Shown: one piece after another, positions 51,693 through 60,182 of the stretch
Numbering within the stretch: position 1 is the first letter of the stretch
Layout: each line of letters opens with the position of its first letter
Assembly (NCBI GenBank): GCA_002551355.1
Contig: NTHE01000004.1
Span: 22,788 to 86,787 of the forward strand
Direction: 5' to 3'
DNA from: Streptomyces sp. man185
GTDB taxonomy: Bacteria > Actinomycetota > Actinomycetes > Streptomycetales > Streptomycetaceae
DNA length: 64,000 bases
The notes under the pieces: model-generated
The model's database searches: none
Seen by the model: only the letters and a program-made list of their open reading frames with translations
Told to the model about the DNA's origin: nothing
Translations under genes and position numbers: made by a program

Positions 51693-53027
51693 TCAGTGGC
51701 AGGCCACCGGGCCGCCGGAGTCGAGGACCGACCCGTTCTCGGCGATGAACTGCCAGGAGTACGAACCATCGTCGAGCGTCATCTTGAGCACCCCGTACTG
51801 GTTCGGGACGCGCACCTCACTGTTCGGACGGGCGGAACCCATATCCCGGAGCTTGGAACCCGCCGTTCCCACCACGAATTGCCGGATTCCGTCGCTGCTG
51901 GCCGATCCGGTCGACGTCTGGGGCGCAAACCGCTCGTAGTTGTGGTCGTGCCCGTTGAGGACCACGTCCGCCTTGACGGTCTGGAGCTCGTCCCAGAACG
52001 GCTTCATGTTGGGGAAGTCGCCGTGCCCGCTGCCCGAGCTGTACTTAGGCCGGTGCCAGAACGACAACACGCACTTCTTGTCGGTCGCCGCCAGGTCCTG
52101 CCGCAGCCATGCGACCTGCTGGCCGTCGGCCTTGCGGTCGACCTCGGAGTTCAGCGACACGATGTGCCAGGAGCCGAGGTCGAAGCTGTACCAGCTGCGC
52201 TGGGCCGTTCCTGCGGCCGAGCCGAAGTACTTGAAATAGCCGGCCGCGTCGTTCCCCTCGTACTCCCCGGTCTCGCCCAGGTAGTCGTGGTTACCCGGCG
52301 CGGGATGCGTCAAGCTCTTCAACTTGCCCCACGTCGGTTCGTAGTACTGCAGGAACTTCTCGTGGGGGCCGTTCGCGTGGTCCCCGAGGGTGAGCACCGC
52401 GTCGGGATCAAGGGCCTGGGCGCGGACCGCGGTCTTCGAGACGGGGCAGCTCGTGCCCGTGCAGGTGGTGGCGAAGTCGCCGGCTGCGACGATCACCGGT
52501 GCCTCGCCCGCCTTCGGGCCGGTCACCTTCGGCAGAGCCTCGGTGATGCTCGCCCAGTCGTTCACCGGGTTCTGCCAAAAGGAGATCCGCAGGTAGCGCC
52601 CGGACACGGGGGCGAAGGAGTGGTCGCTCAGGCCCGGGGTGGTGCCGGAACTCCTGCCCTCCCACACCTTTTTGTAGGTGGTGAAGGCAGGGTTGTCGGA
52701 CACATACAGGGTGAAGTCGTTCCAGCGCTTGTCCCCCTGATGCCAGGCGATGCGGGCTCCGCACAGCTCGCGCACGGATCCGAGATCCAGGGTGAGGTAC
52801 GCGCCGAACCCCTGCCCGGACCAGCGCGTGCCGAGGTCGCCGTCAATGGCCCGGGCGGGCTGGTTGACCCCCTCCGACGTGCTGGCGGTCGCCCCGACCG
52901 GTGCCTGCGAGGTACACGTCTGCTCAGCGCTGCGCGGGGTCGGTGTCTCCGCGCTCTGGGCGGTCGGGGTCAGCGTCACCCCCGCGGCTGCGAACGCGAG
53001 CACGGCTGCAGCGGCTCTGATCTTCAT
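51693..53027 (-). CDS. Secreted metallophosphoesterase with N-terminal F5/8 type C domain
   Basis: A 444-residue protein. Signal peptide with cleavage near AQSAE. Residues about 38-165 are an F5/8 type C module (RAIDGDLGTRWSGQGFG, LTLDLGSVRELCG, AWHQGDKRWNDFTLY, SFWQNPVNDWASITEA). Residues 175-444 are a calcineurin-like phosphoesterase: VAAGDFATTC, LTLGDHANG (GD.. in place of GDxx), APGNHDYLGETGEYEGN, LSFWHRPKYSSG and VLNGHDHNYERFAPQ give the metal ligands. It resembles purple acid phosphatase or alkaline phosphatase-like secreted enzymes. The start has a GGAG site. A weak box-like sequence lies 63 bases upstream. Confidence 0.87.
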   Translation of the reverse strand: MKIRAAAAVLAFAAAGVTLTPTAQSAETPTPRSAEQTCTSQAPVGATASTSEGVNQPARAIDGDLGTRWSGQGFGAYLTLDLGSVRELCGARIAWHQGDKRWNDFTLYVSDNPAFTTYKKVWEGRSSGTTPGLSDHSFAPVSGRYLRISFWQNPVNDWASITEALPKVTGPKAGEAPVIVAAGDFATTCTGTSCPVSKTAVRAQALDPDAVLTLGDHANGPHEKFLQYYEPTWGKLKSLTHPAPGNHDYLGETGEYEGNDAAGYFKYFGSAAGTAQRSWYSFDLGSWHIVSLNSEVDRKADGQQVAWLRQDLAATDKKCVLSFWHRPKYSSGSGHGDFPNMKPFWDELQTVKADVVLNGHDHNYERFAPQTSTGSASSDGIRQFVVGTAGSKLRDMGSARPNSEVRVPNQYGVLKMTLDDGSYSWQFIAENGSVLDSGGPVACH

Positions 53028-53451
53028 GCGCGTCTCCTTCACCAGGTCCAGCTATGACGGTCAGTCTGGGGCGACGAAGCCGGGGCGTCGTGAGTGGTGG
53101 GTACTTATCGACCGGACGACCGGACGACGAAGGGGGATTCACGGTGTCGCGGGACGGGTGGCCACGGGAGCCCGCGCACGGAGCGCCGCCGTGTGGCCGC
53201 CGGAGTGAGGGCGGCGGAGCCGAACGGTGTGGGGGCGACCACGCGGCGGCCGCCGGTTCTCGAGTGGCGTCTGCCCACGCATTCCCCGCGGTATTCCGCG
53301 GTATTTTTCGTAATTTTCGTCGGGGGGACACCAGCATGCCGATCCGATGGGCACGGGGTGGCACGTCATCTCCGGTGACGACGTCTTCTGAGGAGTGGCG
53401 CAGCATCATGACCATGAAATTCCTTTTGCTTTCTCCGTGTGAGGTCGTGCA
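53028..53451. promoter_or_regulatory. Divergent intergenic region with a degenerate box
   Basis: About 420 bases. Minus-strand AAGTACCCACCACTCA (53106-53091) is a degenerate match pointing to the phosphoesterase gene. On the plus strand an AT-rich patch with a repeated CCGCGGTATT (53288-53307) precedes LuxR-type copy 3 and may hold its promoter. No other gene is seen. Confidence 0.4.
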
Positions 53452-56160
53452 GTGAAGACCGTGCCGTTGAGCAACGTGCTGAGCTCGGTGAAAAGAAGTT
53501 TCTCGGTATTCGTGAGCCGGGAGACGGAACTCTGCCTCGCCGAGGAATTTCTCACGGATCCCCAGGTGAATTGCCTCGTCGTCCAGGGGGGCGCCGGCGT
53601 GGGCAAGAGCAGGCTGGCAGCGGAGATCCTCGAGCGGGCGGCCGTCCTCGGCCACCCCACGGGCAGGGCAGCGGCCACCCACGCGTCCGCCGCCACTCCC
53701 TTTGCGGCCCTAGCGCACCTGCTGCCGGCGGGAGTCACTCTCGACGATCCGGTGGAACTATTCCGGCGGACGGCCGAAGCACTGTCGGCAGGAACGGCCA
53801 GGGGCGGGAACGACGGGCGGCGCCTGGTGATCCTCGTGGACGACGTGCACCTGCTTGACGAGGCATCCGCGACGCTGCTGCGACAACTGGTCGCCGTCCG
53901 AGCGGTCTTCCTCATCGTCACCCTGCGCGTGAACGCGATGCTGGGTGACGACGTTGTCTTCCAGGCAGACGGGGCCGACACGTGCCGACTGCACCTCGAC
54001 CCCTTCTCGGAAGCGGAGGTAAACACCTACCTGAGGGCGATGCTGGACGGGCCCGTCAGCCGTAGCACCGTGGCCGAGTTCACGAGGATGTCGAACGGCA
54101 ACGTGCTGGTCCTGCGAGAACTCCTCATCGGGACGCTGCGCGGAGGTGGCCTGCACCGGGTCAGTGCGATCTGGCACTTGGACAGCCGAGCGGCCAGCAT
54201 GCCGATCGTCGCCGAGATGATCCGGGCCCGACTCGCCCGTCTGCGGTCCGCCGAACGTTCTCTGGTGGAGATCCTCGCGTGTTGCGAACCCCTGGAACTC
54301 GGTGAACTCCAGACGGCGGTCCCCGAAGCGGACTGCGCCGAGCTGGAAGCGGAGGGCATCGTGCAGGTGCGTCGCGCCGAGAGCCGCTCGCTGTACAGCC
54401 TCGCCCACCCCGTCTACGGGGAGGTCGTGCGGGATCAGATCCCCCACGCTCGACGCCGGCTCATCTACCAACTACAGGCACGGCGACTGAAGGAACGCGG
54501 CCTGCGCACCCCCGACCACTTCATGCGCGTCGCCACCTTCGAACTCGCCGCGGACGGGACCACAGATACCGACACGCTCCTGGCCGCCGTGCGGCTCGCC
54601 TACCGCGCCCGCGACTACCGCCTGGTCGTGGAACTGCTCGACGCCCTCCCGGCGGACCGCGTGGACTTCTCCGTCGCTGTCATGCGGGGACAGAGCCACC
54701 ACTACCTCGGGAACTTCGGCGACGCGGACCGCGAACTGGCGTGGGCGCAGGAGCGCTCCCCGGACCTGGACGGCCTGCTCTCGGTCGTGGCCCTGCGCAC
54801 GCAGAACGCCTTCTACGGCAAGTCCTCCATCGCCACGGCCCTCGCCATCAACGACGAAGCCCAGCAATACACGGACGACCCCCTCGTGCGCCGGATGCTC
54901 CGGACCAACGAAGCCGCCTTCCGCCTCTTCCGGGACCCGCTGAGCCACGTCCTCGAACTCCTGGAGGAGGCCCGGTCCATCTCGGCACCGCAGATCCGCC
55001 ACTGGGCCCTCCTCCAGCGGACGCTCGCCCTGTCCTGCTCCGGCCGCGCCGCGGAGGCGTGCGCCGGCGCGGATCAGGCCTACGCGCGATACAGGCAAGA
55101 GGTGATCAAGGGCGGAGCCGACGGGTACCCACCTCTGGGCATCGCCTCGACGGCGTGGATCGCGGCCGCCTACCTGGAGAGTGGCCGCCTTGCGGAGGCA
55201 CGCCGCGTCGCCGAGGAGTCCTATCGGGAGGCCCTCCAGGCCCGCACGCCCCACTTCCAGGCCCTGCACGCCTGCCAGTTGGGTCGGTGCGAGCTGGTGG
55301 CCGGGAACCTGGACGCCGCCCTCGACTGGTACCTGGAGGGCGTCGCCTGCGCCCAGTCCCTCGGGCAGCTCATCCTTGACGAACAGGCGTGGGCTGGCCT
55401 GATGGCCGTCCACGCCGCGTTGGGGAACGCCGAGCAGGCCGAGTTCGCCCTGGCCCGCTACGAAGAGGTCATGACGCGGGAACCCGACCGGGACTGCGAG
55501 ATCTTCCACTCCATCGGGGTGGTCGGCAAGGCATGGGTCCACGTCGTGCAGGGGCGGCCCAGGAACGCGATCGACCTGCTGACCGCGGGTGCCGAGACCC
55601 TGCGTGCCCGGGAGCAGAGCGTCAACGAAAGCTGGCTGTTGGCGGAGAAGGCGAGGTTGGGAGCCGCCACAGAGGTGGCGGGTCGGCTTGCGGAACTGGC
55701 CGAGGGCAGTGACAACCCCCTCATCGCCGTGCGCAGCGAGGTTGCCTCGGCCGTGGTGACGCGGCAGGGGGACGACCTTCTAGCCGCGGCGCTCTCCTGC
55801 GGGAAGCAAGGCCTGCACCTCCCGGCCGCAGAGACCGCCTTGAGCGCCTCGCAGGCGTACATGACCGCCGGGGAGCGCAAGAAGGCCACCCACGCCAAGC
55901 AGCTCAGCGACGCCCACCGGCGGCGCACCGGCGGAGCCCAGACACCCGGCTTGGCTCAGTGGCCCGGTGTCCACCCGCTCACGGCCCGGGAGAAGGAAGT
56001 CGCCTTCCTCGCAGCGAAGGGCATTCCCAGCAAGGCCATCGCCGAGCGCCTGCAGCTGTCCGTCCGCACCGTGGACAACTTCCTGCAGCGCGTCTACAAC
56101 AAGACCGGCATCAGCTCCCGGCGGGACCTCGCCCGCACCCTGGCCGACCTGCAGGGCTAG
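53452..56160 (+). CDS. Large ATP-binding LuxR-family regulator (LAL type), copy 3
   Basis: A 902-residue regulator starting at GTG 53452. Walker A is GGAGVGKSRLAAEILE (about residues 46-61) and Walker B GRRLVILVDDVHLLDEASAT. A TPR-like middle leads to the LuxR helix-turn-helix (PLTAREKEVAFLAAKGIPSK, then VRTVDNFLQRVYNKTGISSR). It is the closest relative of copy 1: the central region shares LVEILACCEPL/VEILACCEPL and ACQ(L/M)GRCELV(A/T)GNL. The last base of its TAG stop is the first base of an IS5-type element, so its 3' flank has been replaced, though the protein end looks natural. Candidate activator of the shared box. Confidence 0.88.
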   Translation: MKTVPLSNVLSSVKRSFSVFVSRETELCLAEEFLTDPQVNCLVVQGGAGVGKSRLAAEILERAAVLGHPTGRAAATHASAATPFAALAHLLPAGVTLDDPVELFRRTAEALSAGTARGGNDGRRLVILVDDVHLLDEASATLLRQLVAVRAVFLIVTLRVNAMLGDDVVFQADGADTCRLHLDPFSEAEVNTYLRAMLDGPVSRSTVAEFTRMSNGNVLVLRELLIGTLRGGGLHRVSAIWHLDSRAASMPIVAEMIRARLARLRSAERSLVEILACCEPLELGELQTAVPEADCAELEAEGIVQVRRAESRSLYSLAHPVYGEVVRDQIPHARRRLIYQLQARRLKERGLRTPDHFMRVATFELAADGTTDTDTLLAAVRLAYRARDYRLVVELLDALPADRVDFSVAVMRGQSHHYLGNFGDADRELAWAQERSPDLDGLLSVVALRTQNAFYGKSSIATALAINDEAQQYTDDPLVRRMLRTNEAAFRLFRDPLSHVLELLEEARSISAPQIRHWALLQRTLALSCSGRAAEACAGADQAYARYRQEVIKGGADGYPPLGIASTAWIAAAYLESGRLAEARRVAEESYREALQARTPHFQALHACQLGRCELVAGNLDAALDWYLEGVACAQSLGQLILDEQAWAGLMAVHAALGNAEQAEFALARYEEVMTREPDRDCEIFHSIGVVGKAWVHVVQGRPRNAIDLLTAGAETLRAREQSVNESWLLAEKARLGAATEVAGRLAELAEGSDNPLIAVRSEVASAVVTRQGDDLLAAALSCGKQGLHLPAAETALSASQAYMTAGERKKATHAKQLSDAHRRRTGGAQTPGLAQWPGVHPLTAREKEVAFLAAKGIPSKAIAERLQLSVRTVDNFLQRVYNKTGISSRRDLARTLADLQG

Positions 56161-57009
56161 GGGGTGTCTTGTCGACCATGTGTCGAGCCAGATGAGTGTG
56201 CTGGCGAGGGTGATGGCGACGACGTAGCGGTCGGGGCGTTTGTCGTAGCGGGTGGCGATGCCGCGCCATTGTTTAAGGCGGTGGAAGCAGCGTTCGACGA
56301 CGGTGCGTCGCCGGTAGGAGAGGTCGAATCCGCAGGGCCGCTACCGGCGCCGTCTGCGGCTGGCGAGCTGGTCGACGCGCTCCGCGATCGTGGCTTAGAT
56401 CCCACACCGTCGCAGGTAGGTCCGGAAGGCGCGGGCGCAGTAGCACTTGTCCGCGACGACGCGATCGGGCCGGGTCCGTGGTCATTACGGTCCGGCCACG
56501 CGGATGCGGCCGATGACGGCTTCGGCCTGGGCAGTCGTTTTGGTTGTCGCCGGTGAGCAGGAAGGCCAGGCCAGGTGAACTTGCTGATCAGCCCGCCGCG
56601 GGAGCGTCCCAGGCCGCGTTCTTCGAGCCATCTTTGACGGCAGTGTGCTGGTGGGCCCGCACGGTCGTGGAGCCGATCGCGACCAGCCAGTCCACCTCCG
56701 CCCGGCCCTGAGCGGCGGCCAGGAGGCGGTCGAACGTGCCGTCGGCCGCCCAGCGGGTGAACCGCTCGAGCAAGTCCCTCCAGGGCAGACCACTACGGAA
56801 CTTGAACACGATGTCCTCAAGCACCTGGCGGTGATCCCGCCACCGGCCACGAGCCCGACCCGCGGGCGGCAACAACGGCCCCATCACCGCCCAGGCAGCG
56901 TCAGAAATCTCCCCATTCCCCACAACCGGACCAACGATCTGATGATCGGAAAGGCCCTCCCGACTCCAGGCACGACGAGGGGGTGCCGCCTCCACGAGGC
57001 GACACCCCC
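56160..57009. mobile_element. IS5-family element with GGGGGTGTC ends
   Basis: The ends are GGGGGTGTC (56160-56168) and its complement (57001-57009). It contains one decayed transposase gene on the minus strand and adjoins the stop codon of LuxR-type copy 3. No clear target duplication is visible. Confidence 0.75.
56170..56995 (-). pseudogene. IS5-type transposase, frameshifted
   Basis: The N-terminal frame gives GEISDAAWAVMGPLLPPAGR, HRQVLEDIVFKFRSGLPWRD and then WLVAIGSTTVRAHQHTAVKD with the first catalytic Asp region altered to the usual STTVRAHQH context. At least two frame changes occur before the C-terminal part, which reads as FDLSYRRRTVVERCFHRLKQ-like sequence (catalytic Glu region) and ends near the left repeat. 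No full-length enzyme can be made, so the element is not self-mobile. Confidence 0.7.
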
Positions 57010-57111
57010 TTCACCGGTTCCGCCTCGAGGGGGACAGGGGCGGTATCCCGAACCGGCACTGGGTCCGGATTTGCTCTTTGGCCGTGCAACCAGCCGGAGC
57101 TGCGGGGCGGG

Positions 57112-57127
57112 TGAGCAACGACTGCCC
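57112..57127 (-). promoter_or_regulatory. Orphan GAGYA-N5-TRCTC-like box facing the IS element
   Basis: Minus strand GGGCAGTCGTTGCTCA. It points towards the IS5-type element whose end is 103 bases away; no gene of its own follows and no good -10 is seen. Confidence 0.4.
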
Positions 57128-57201
57128 ACCTTCTTCCGCCGGGAAAGGCGAAAACGACCGCTCCAGATGCACGACGGCGCTCCACCGTGCCCTTCGGGCG
57201 G

Positions 57202-58641
57202 TCAGCCCTCCGAGGAACCCTGTGCCGCAGCGAGGAGGAAGTCCCGGGACGACTCCACCATGTCCGTGATCCGGGCCATGTCGTACCCGACCAGCTCGCC
57301 CCGGAACTTCTTGACCCGCCCTGCCACCAGAACGGTGTCCACGTTGCCCGCGTGCGCGAACGCGGTGACCGTGGCCAGGGCGTTGGTCAGCGGTGCGGTG
57401 TTGACGTCGGTGGCCCGGATCAGGACGATGTCCGCGGCCTTGCCGGGGCTGAGCGAACCGATCCGGCCCTCGAGCCCCGCGTTCGCCGCGCCCCCCAGCG
57501 TGGCGTACTCCAGCACGTCGGCGGGGGAGAGGTGCTCTGGCACGTCCTGCTCGCCGGCGGCAGCCTTCTGGAAGGTGCGCCCGCGGTGTCCGTTGAGGAG
57601 GGCCTGCATGTCCGCGAAGGGGCTCAGGCCGTAGCTGATCTCGTTGTCGCCGCTGATGCCCGGACGCAGGCCGAACCGGCGCATCGTGTCGACGGGGGGG
57701 AACGAGGAGCCGAGGCCGAACGCGGCGTCGGAGCGCGGGCAGACGTTGACAGCACCGCCCGATCCGGCGATCAGGCGCCACGACTCCTCGGACATGTCGT
57801 AGCAGTGGTTGAACGCGTGCTTCTCGTTCAGCAGCCCCTTTGCGTGCAGATCGGTCAGCACGTCCTCGAGCCCGTCGACGTGCGCCCCCATCTCGTGCGA
57901 CATCCACAGGTCGAGGTCGCGGGCGACCTGCCACAGGTCGGGGCTGGGGAACACGTCGAACAGCCGCAGGGTGAGCAGCTGGTCCTCCGAGGTGAAGTAC
58001 TCGGAACGCAGCCGTTCCACGTCTCCCGGCCAGTGGGCCAGGGTGGCGCCAAACGGCACCCCCGAAGCGTGCACGCCTCGGATCCCGGCGTCCATCAGGG
58101 CCTCGACCGCGGCATTCGAGTGGTCGGGCGTACGGGAGTTGTGGGAGTTGTCGACGATGGTGGTGACACCCGCGTCCAGCGCCACGAGAGCGGTGATCAA
58201 CGTGCCGGCGTAGTTGTCGTGGGGCCGGTAGTTCGGACCGTGTCCGAACGCAGTGAATCCGAGGTATCCGGCGAAGTCCAGGATCGGCTCCGCGGCGCGG
58301 AGCTGACCCTCCCAAGCGTGCACGTGGGAGTCCACGAAGCCGGGGATCACAATCATTCCGCGCGCGTTGACGACGACCGCGTCCGGGACCTTGTGCACCA
58401 GGCCGTGACCGACGTCGACGATCTTCCCGTCGTGGACGAGGATGTCGCCCCCCTCGATCTCGCCGAGCCGGGGGTCCTGGGTCAACAGGGTGCCGCCGGT
58501 GATCACGACCGCACGATCGGAGTCGGCTTGGAGGAGCGCGGCGAGCGCCTCGGCGTCTCGACGCGGATCGCCTGCGGAGGGGGTGAGCGGCGCACCGCCC
58601 GGATCCGCCGGAGTTGCGTAACGTGAGATCGGCATCCCCAT
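57202..58641 (-). CDS. Cytosolic amidohydrolase (cytosine deaminase/chlorohydrolase-like)
   Basis: A 479-residue metal-dependent hydrolase without signal peptide. HxH lies in VIPGFVDSHVHAWEGQL, a further His in WMSHEMGAHVDG, metal His in HAFNHCYDMSEE and the catalytic Asp region in GISGDNEISYG. The N-terminal strand AVVITGGTLLTQDPRLGE and C-terminal GKAADIVLIRATD make the beta-sandwich domain. This is the aminohydrolase class acting on ring compounds (cytosine, triazines, guanine-like). The box at 58746 with TAGCCT 22 bases on lies between this gene and the PfkB gene, so it can be controlled separately though both are on the same strand. Confidence 0.87.
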   Translation of the reverse strand: MGMPISRYATPADPGGAPLTPSAGDPRRDAEALAALLQADSDRAVVITGGTLLTQDPRLGEIEGGDILVHDGKIVDVGHGLVHKVPDAVVVNARGMIVIPGFVDSHVHAWEGQLRAAEPILDFAGYLGFTAFGHGPNYRPHDNYAGTLITALVALDAGVTTIVDNSHNSRTPDHSNAAVEALMDAGIRGVHASGVPFGATLAHWPGDVERLRSEYFTSEDQLLTLRLFDVFPSPDLWQVARDLDLWMSHEMGAHVDGLEDVLTDLHAKGLLNEKHAFNHCYDMSEESWRLIAGSGGAVNVCPRSDAAFGLGSSFPPVDTMRRFGLRPGISGDNEISYGLSPFADMQALLNGHRGRTFQKAAAGEQDVPEHLSPADVLEYATLGGAANAGLEGRIGSLSPGKAADIVLIRATDVNTAPLTNALATVTAFAHAGNVDTVLVAGRVKKFRGELVGYDMARITDMVESSRDFLLAAAQGSSEG

Positions 58642-58717
58642 GTCGTGATTCCTCTCGTACCCGCACCCGCCACCGCCGTCATGGTTCGTCCATGCGGCGG
58701 AGGTGCCGTTGTGAGTA

Positions 58718-58761
58718 AGGCTAGGGGCGAGGAGGCCAGCGGGTGTGAGTAGTCGGTGCTC
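58718..58761 (-). promoter_or_regulatory. GAGYA-N5-TRCTC box plus -10 for the amidohydrolase gene
   Basis: Minus strand GAGCACCGACTACTCA (58761-58746), then TAGCCT (58723-58718) after 22 bases. Confidence 0.7.
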
Positions 58762-58807
58762 CGGTACGGGCGGGGCCGAGGAGGACGCCGCCCGCTCGAC
58801 GGAGGCT

Positions 58808-59752
58808 TCAGGGGGAGGTCCGGGGAGGGCGCGTTGCCGCGGCCAGGGTGGCGGCGTCGATGAAGGATGTATGGGTTCCTGCGGTGCCGCAGGCGTAGAC
58901 GCCCGCCACCTGGCCCGCCGTGACGCAGTACTCAAGGTCCGGCTCCCGGTCCCGTCCGCCGAACCAGGCGTGTAGGAATCCGGTGACGAACGCGTCCCCA
59001 GCTCCGTTGCTGTCCACGATGGACCGCCCAGGCAGCGGTTCCACCACGGGGAAGTGGCGGACCGCTCCGTCCCCGCGCCGCAGCACGTGGCAGCCGTTCG
59101 CCCCGTCGGTGGCCACCACCAGCGCGGCCCCGCCTTGGTCCAGGATCGACCGCATCACCGGCTTCAGGGCCCCCACGTCCCCGAGTTCAGCGGCGCTCAT
59201 GAAGACAAGGTCCGCCTGGAGGGCGAACGCGACCTGGTGGGGGCGCACCCCGTCCCAGGCGTGCAGGTCCGTGGAGACTGTGCGCCCGCTCTCCCGCAGT
59301 AGCGGGAAGAGGTCGCGGTTGTGGTTGGAGATCGACAGGTGCACGTGCCGGCTGCGCTCAACATGGGGCCGTGCGAACGCTGTGGGCATCCGCAGGTCCA
59401 CCGGGTGGCGCCCGTCGTAGTAGGAGAAGCGGCGACCCTCGCGGTCCACCAGGTTCACGCTGCGAGGGGTGCCCTGGGGGGCAGGCAGCCAGGAGAAGTC
59501 GAGCCCGTGGCGGTTGTAGGCGTGCAGCACCTGCGCGCCCTGTTCGTCCTCGCCCAGGTAGTCGATAAACTTGGTGCGCAGACCGAGGTGGTGGAACCCC
59601 AGTGCGACGCCGTTGCCCGTGTGGGCGACGTAGTCGTGGATCGGCGGAACGTGCACGGAGTCGCCGACTGGCGCAACCAGTTCGTCCACCCGCACGATGG
59701 TGTCCACCCCGACGCCGCCAATGACTAGCACGTCGTACTCGAATTCCGTCAC
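58808..59752 (-). CDS. PfkB-family carbohydrate/nucleoside kinase
   Basis: A 314-residue ribokinase-like enzyme. Motif 1 is GNGVALGFHHLGLRTKFIDY, motif 2 SIVDSNGAGDAFVTGFLHAW with the anion hole GAGD and catalytic Asp. LVVATDGANGCHVLRRGDG is the strand before it. It phosphorylates a sugar or nucleoside hydroxyl with ATP. It lies directly upstream of the amidohydrolase gene on the same strand; a deaminase or hydrolase together with a kinase would suit nucleoside or ring salvage, which is inference. It has its own box at 59858 with AAGGTT 23 bases on. Confidence 0.87.
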   Translation of the reverse strand: MTEFEYDVLVIGGVGVDTIVRVDELVAPVGDSVHVPPIHDYVAHTGNGVALGFHHLGLRTKFIDYLGEDEQGAQVLHAYNRHGLDFSWLPAPQGTPRSVNLVDREGRRFSYYDGRHPVDLRMPTAFARPHVERSRHVHLSISNHNRDLFPLLRESGRTVSTDLHAWDGVRPHQVAFALQADLVFMSAAELGDVGALKPVMRSILDQGGAALVVATDGANGCHVLRRGDGAVRHFPVVEPLPGRSIVDSNGAGDAFVTGFLHAWFGGRDREPDLEYCVTAGQVAGVYACGTAGTHTSFIDAATLAAATRPPRTSP

Positions 59753-59828
59753 AGCGGCGCATCCTTCGATCGGCGATCGGCGACGGGGTGAGACCCATTC
59801 TCGTACGGTCCCACCCCGCCCTGACCTG

Positions 59829-59873
59829 AACCTTTCCCATGGCCAGAGACCTCCACCTGAGTATCGGCTGCTC
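59829..59873 (-). promoter_or_regulatory. GAGYA-N5-TRCTC box plus -10 for the PfkB kinase gene
   Basis: Minus strand GAGCAGCCGATACTCA (59873-59858), then AAGGTT (59834-59829) after 23 bases. Confidence 0.65.
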
Positions 59874-60182
59874 TGTCGCCCGCTCGTTGCTACCCACTCC
59901 GCAGGAGGGCGCCGCTACGCCAGTCCGCGAGTGATTGCGGAGCGGTGTCCGAAACACAACACCCTCCGGAGCGCCCGGCGCCTCCACCCGTCGGACGCGG
60001 GCCCGCCAGGCGCTCCCGCCGGGTCCGCGGCTCCTCGGGCGCGAGGGGGTGGTAGCTCCTACTCTCGGCACGCCGCCGCCTTGCTGCCACCATCGTCGGG
60101 TGGCCGGAATCGTTCGGCCCGACGTCGTGCACCCGGAGTTCGCCTGCACGGCACAACTGTGACGACGACTGTGAGGGGCGGG
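59874..60182. promoter_or_regulatory. Divergent intergenic region with a degenerate box
   Basis: About 310 bases. TGGTAGCTCCTACTCT (60050-60065) is a degenerate box on the plus strand with CACCAT (60088-60093) 22 bases on, in front of the secreted protein gene at 60183. No gene is seen. Confidence 0.4.
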
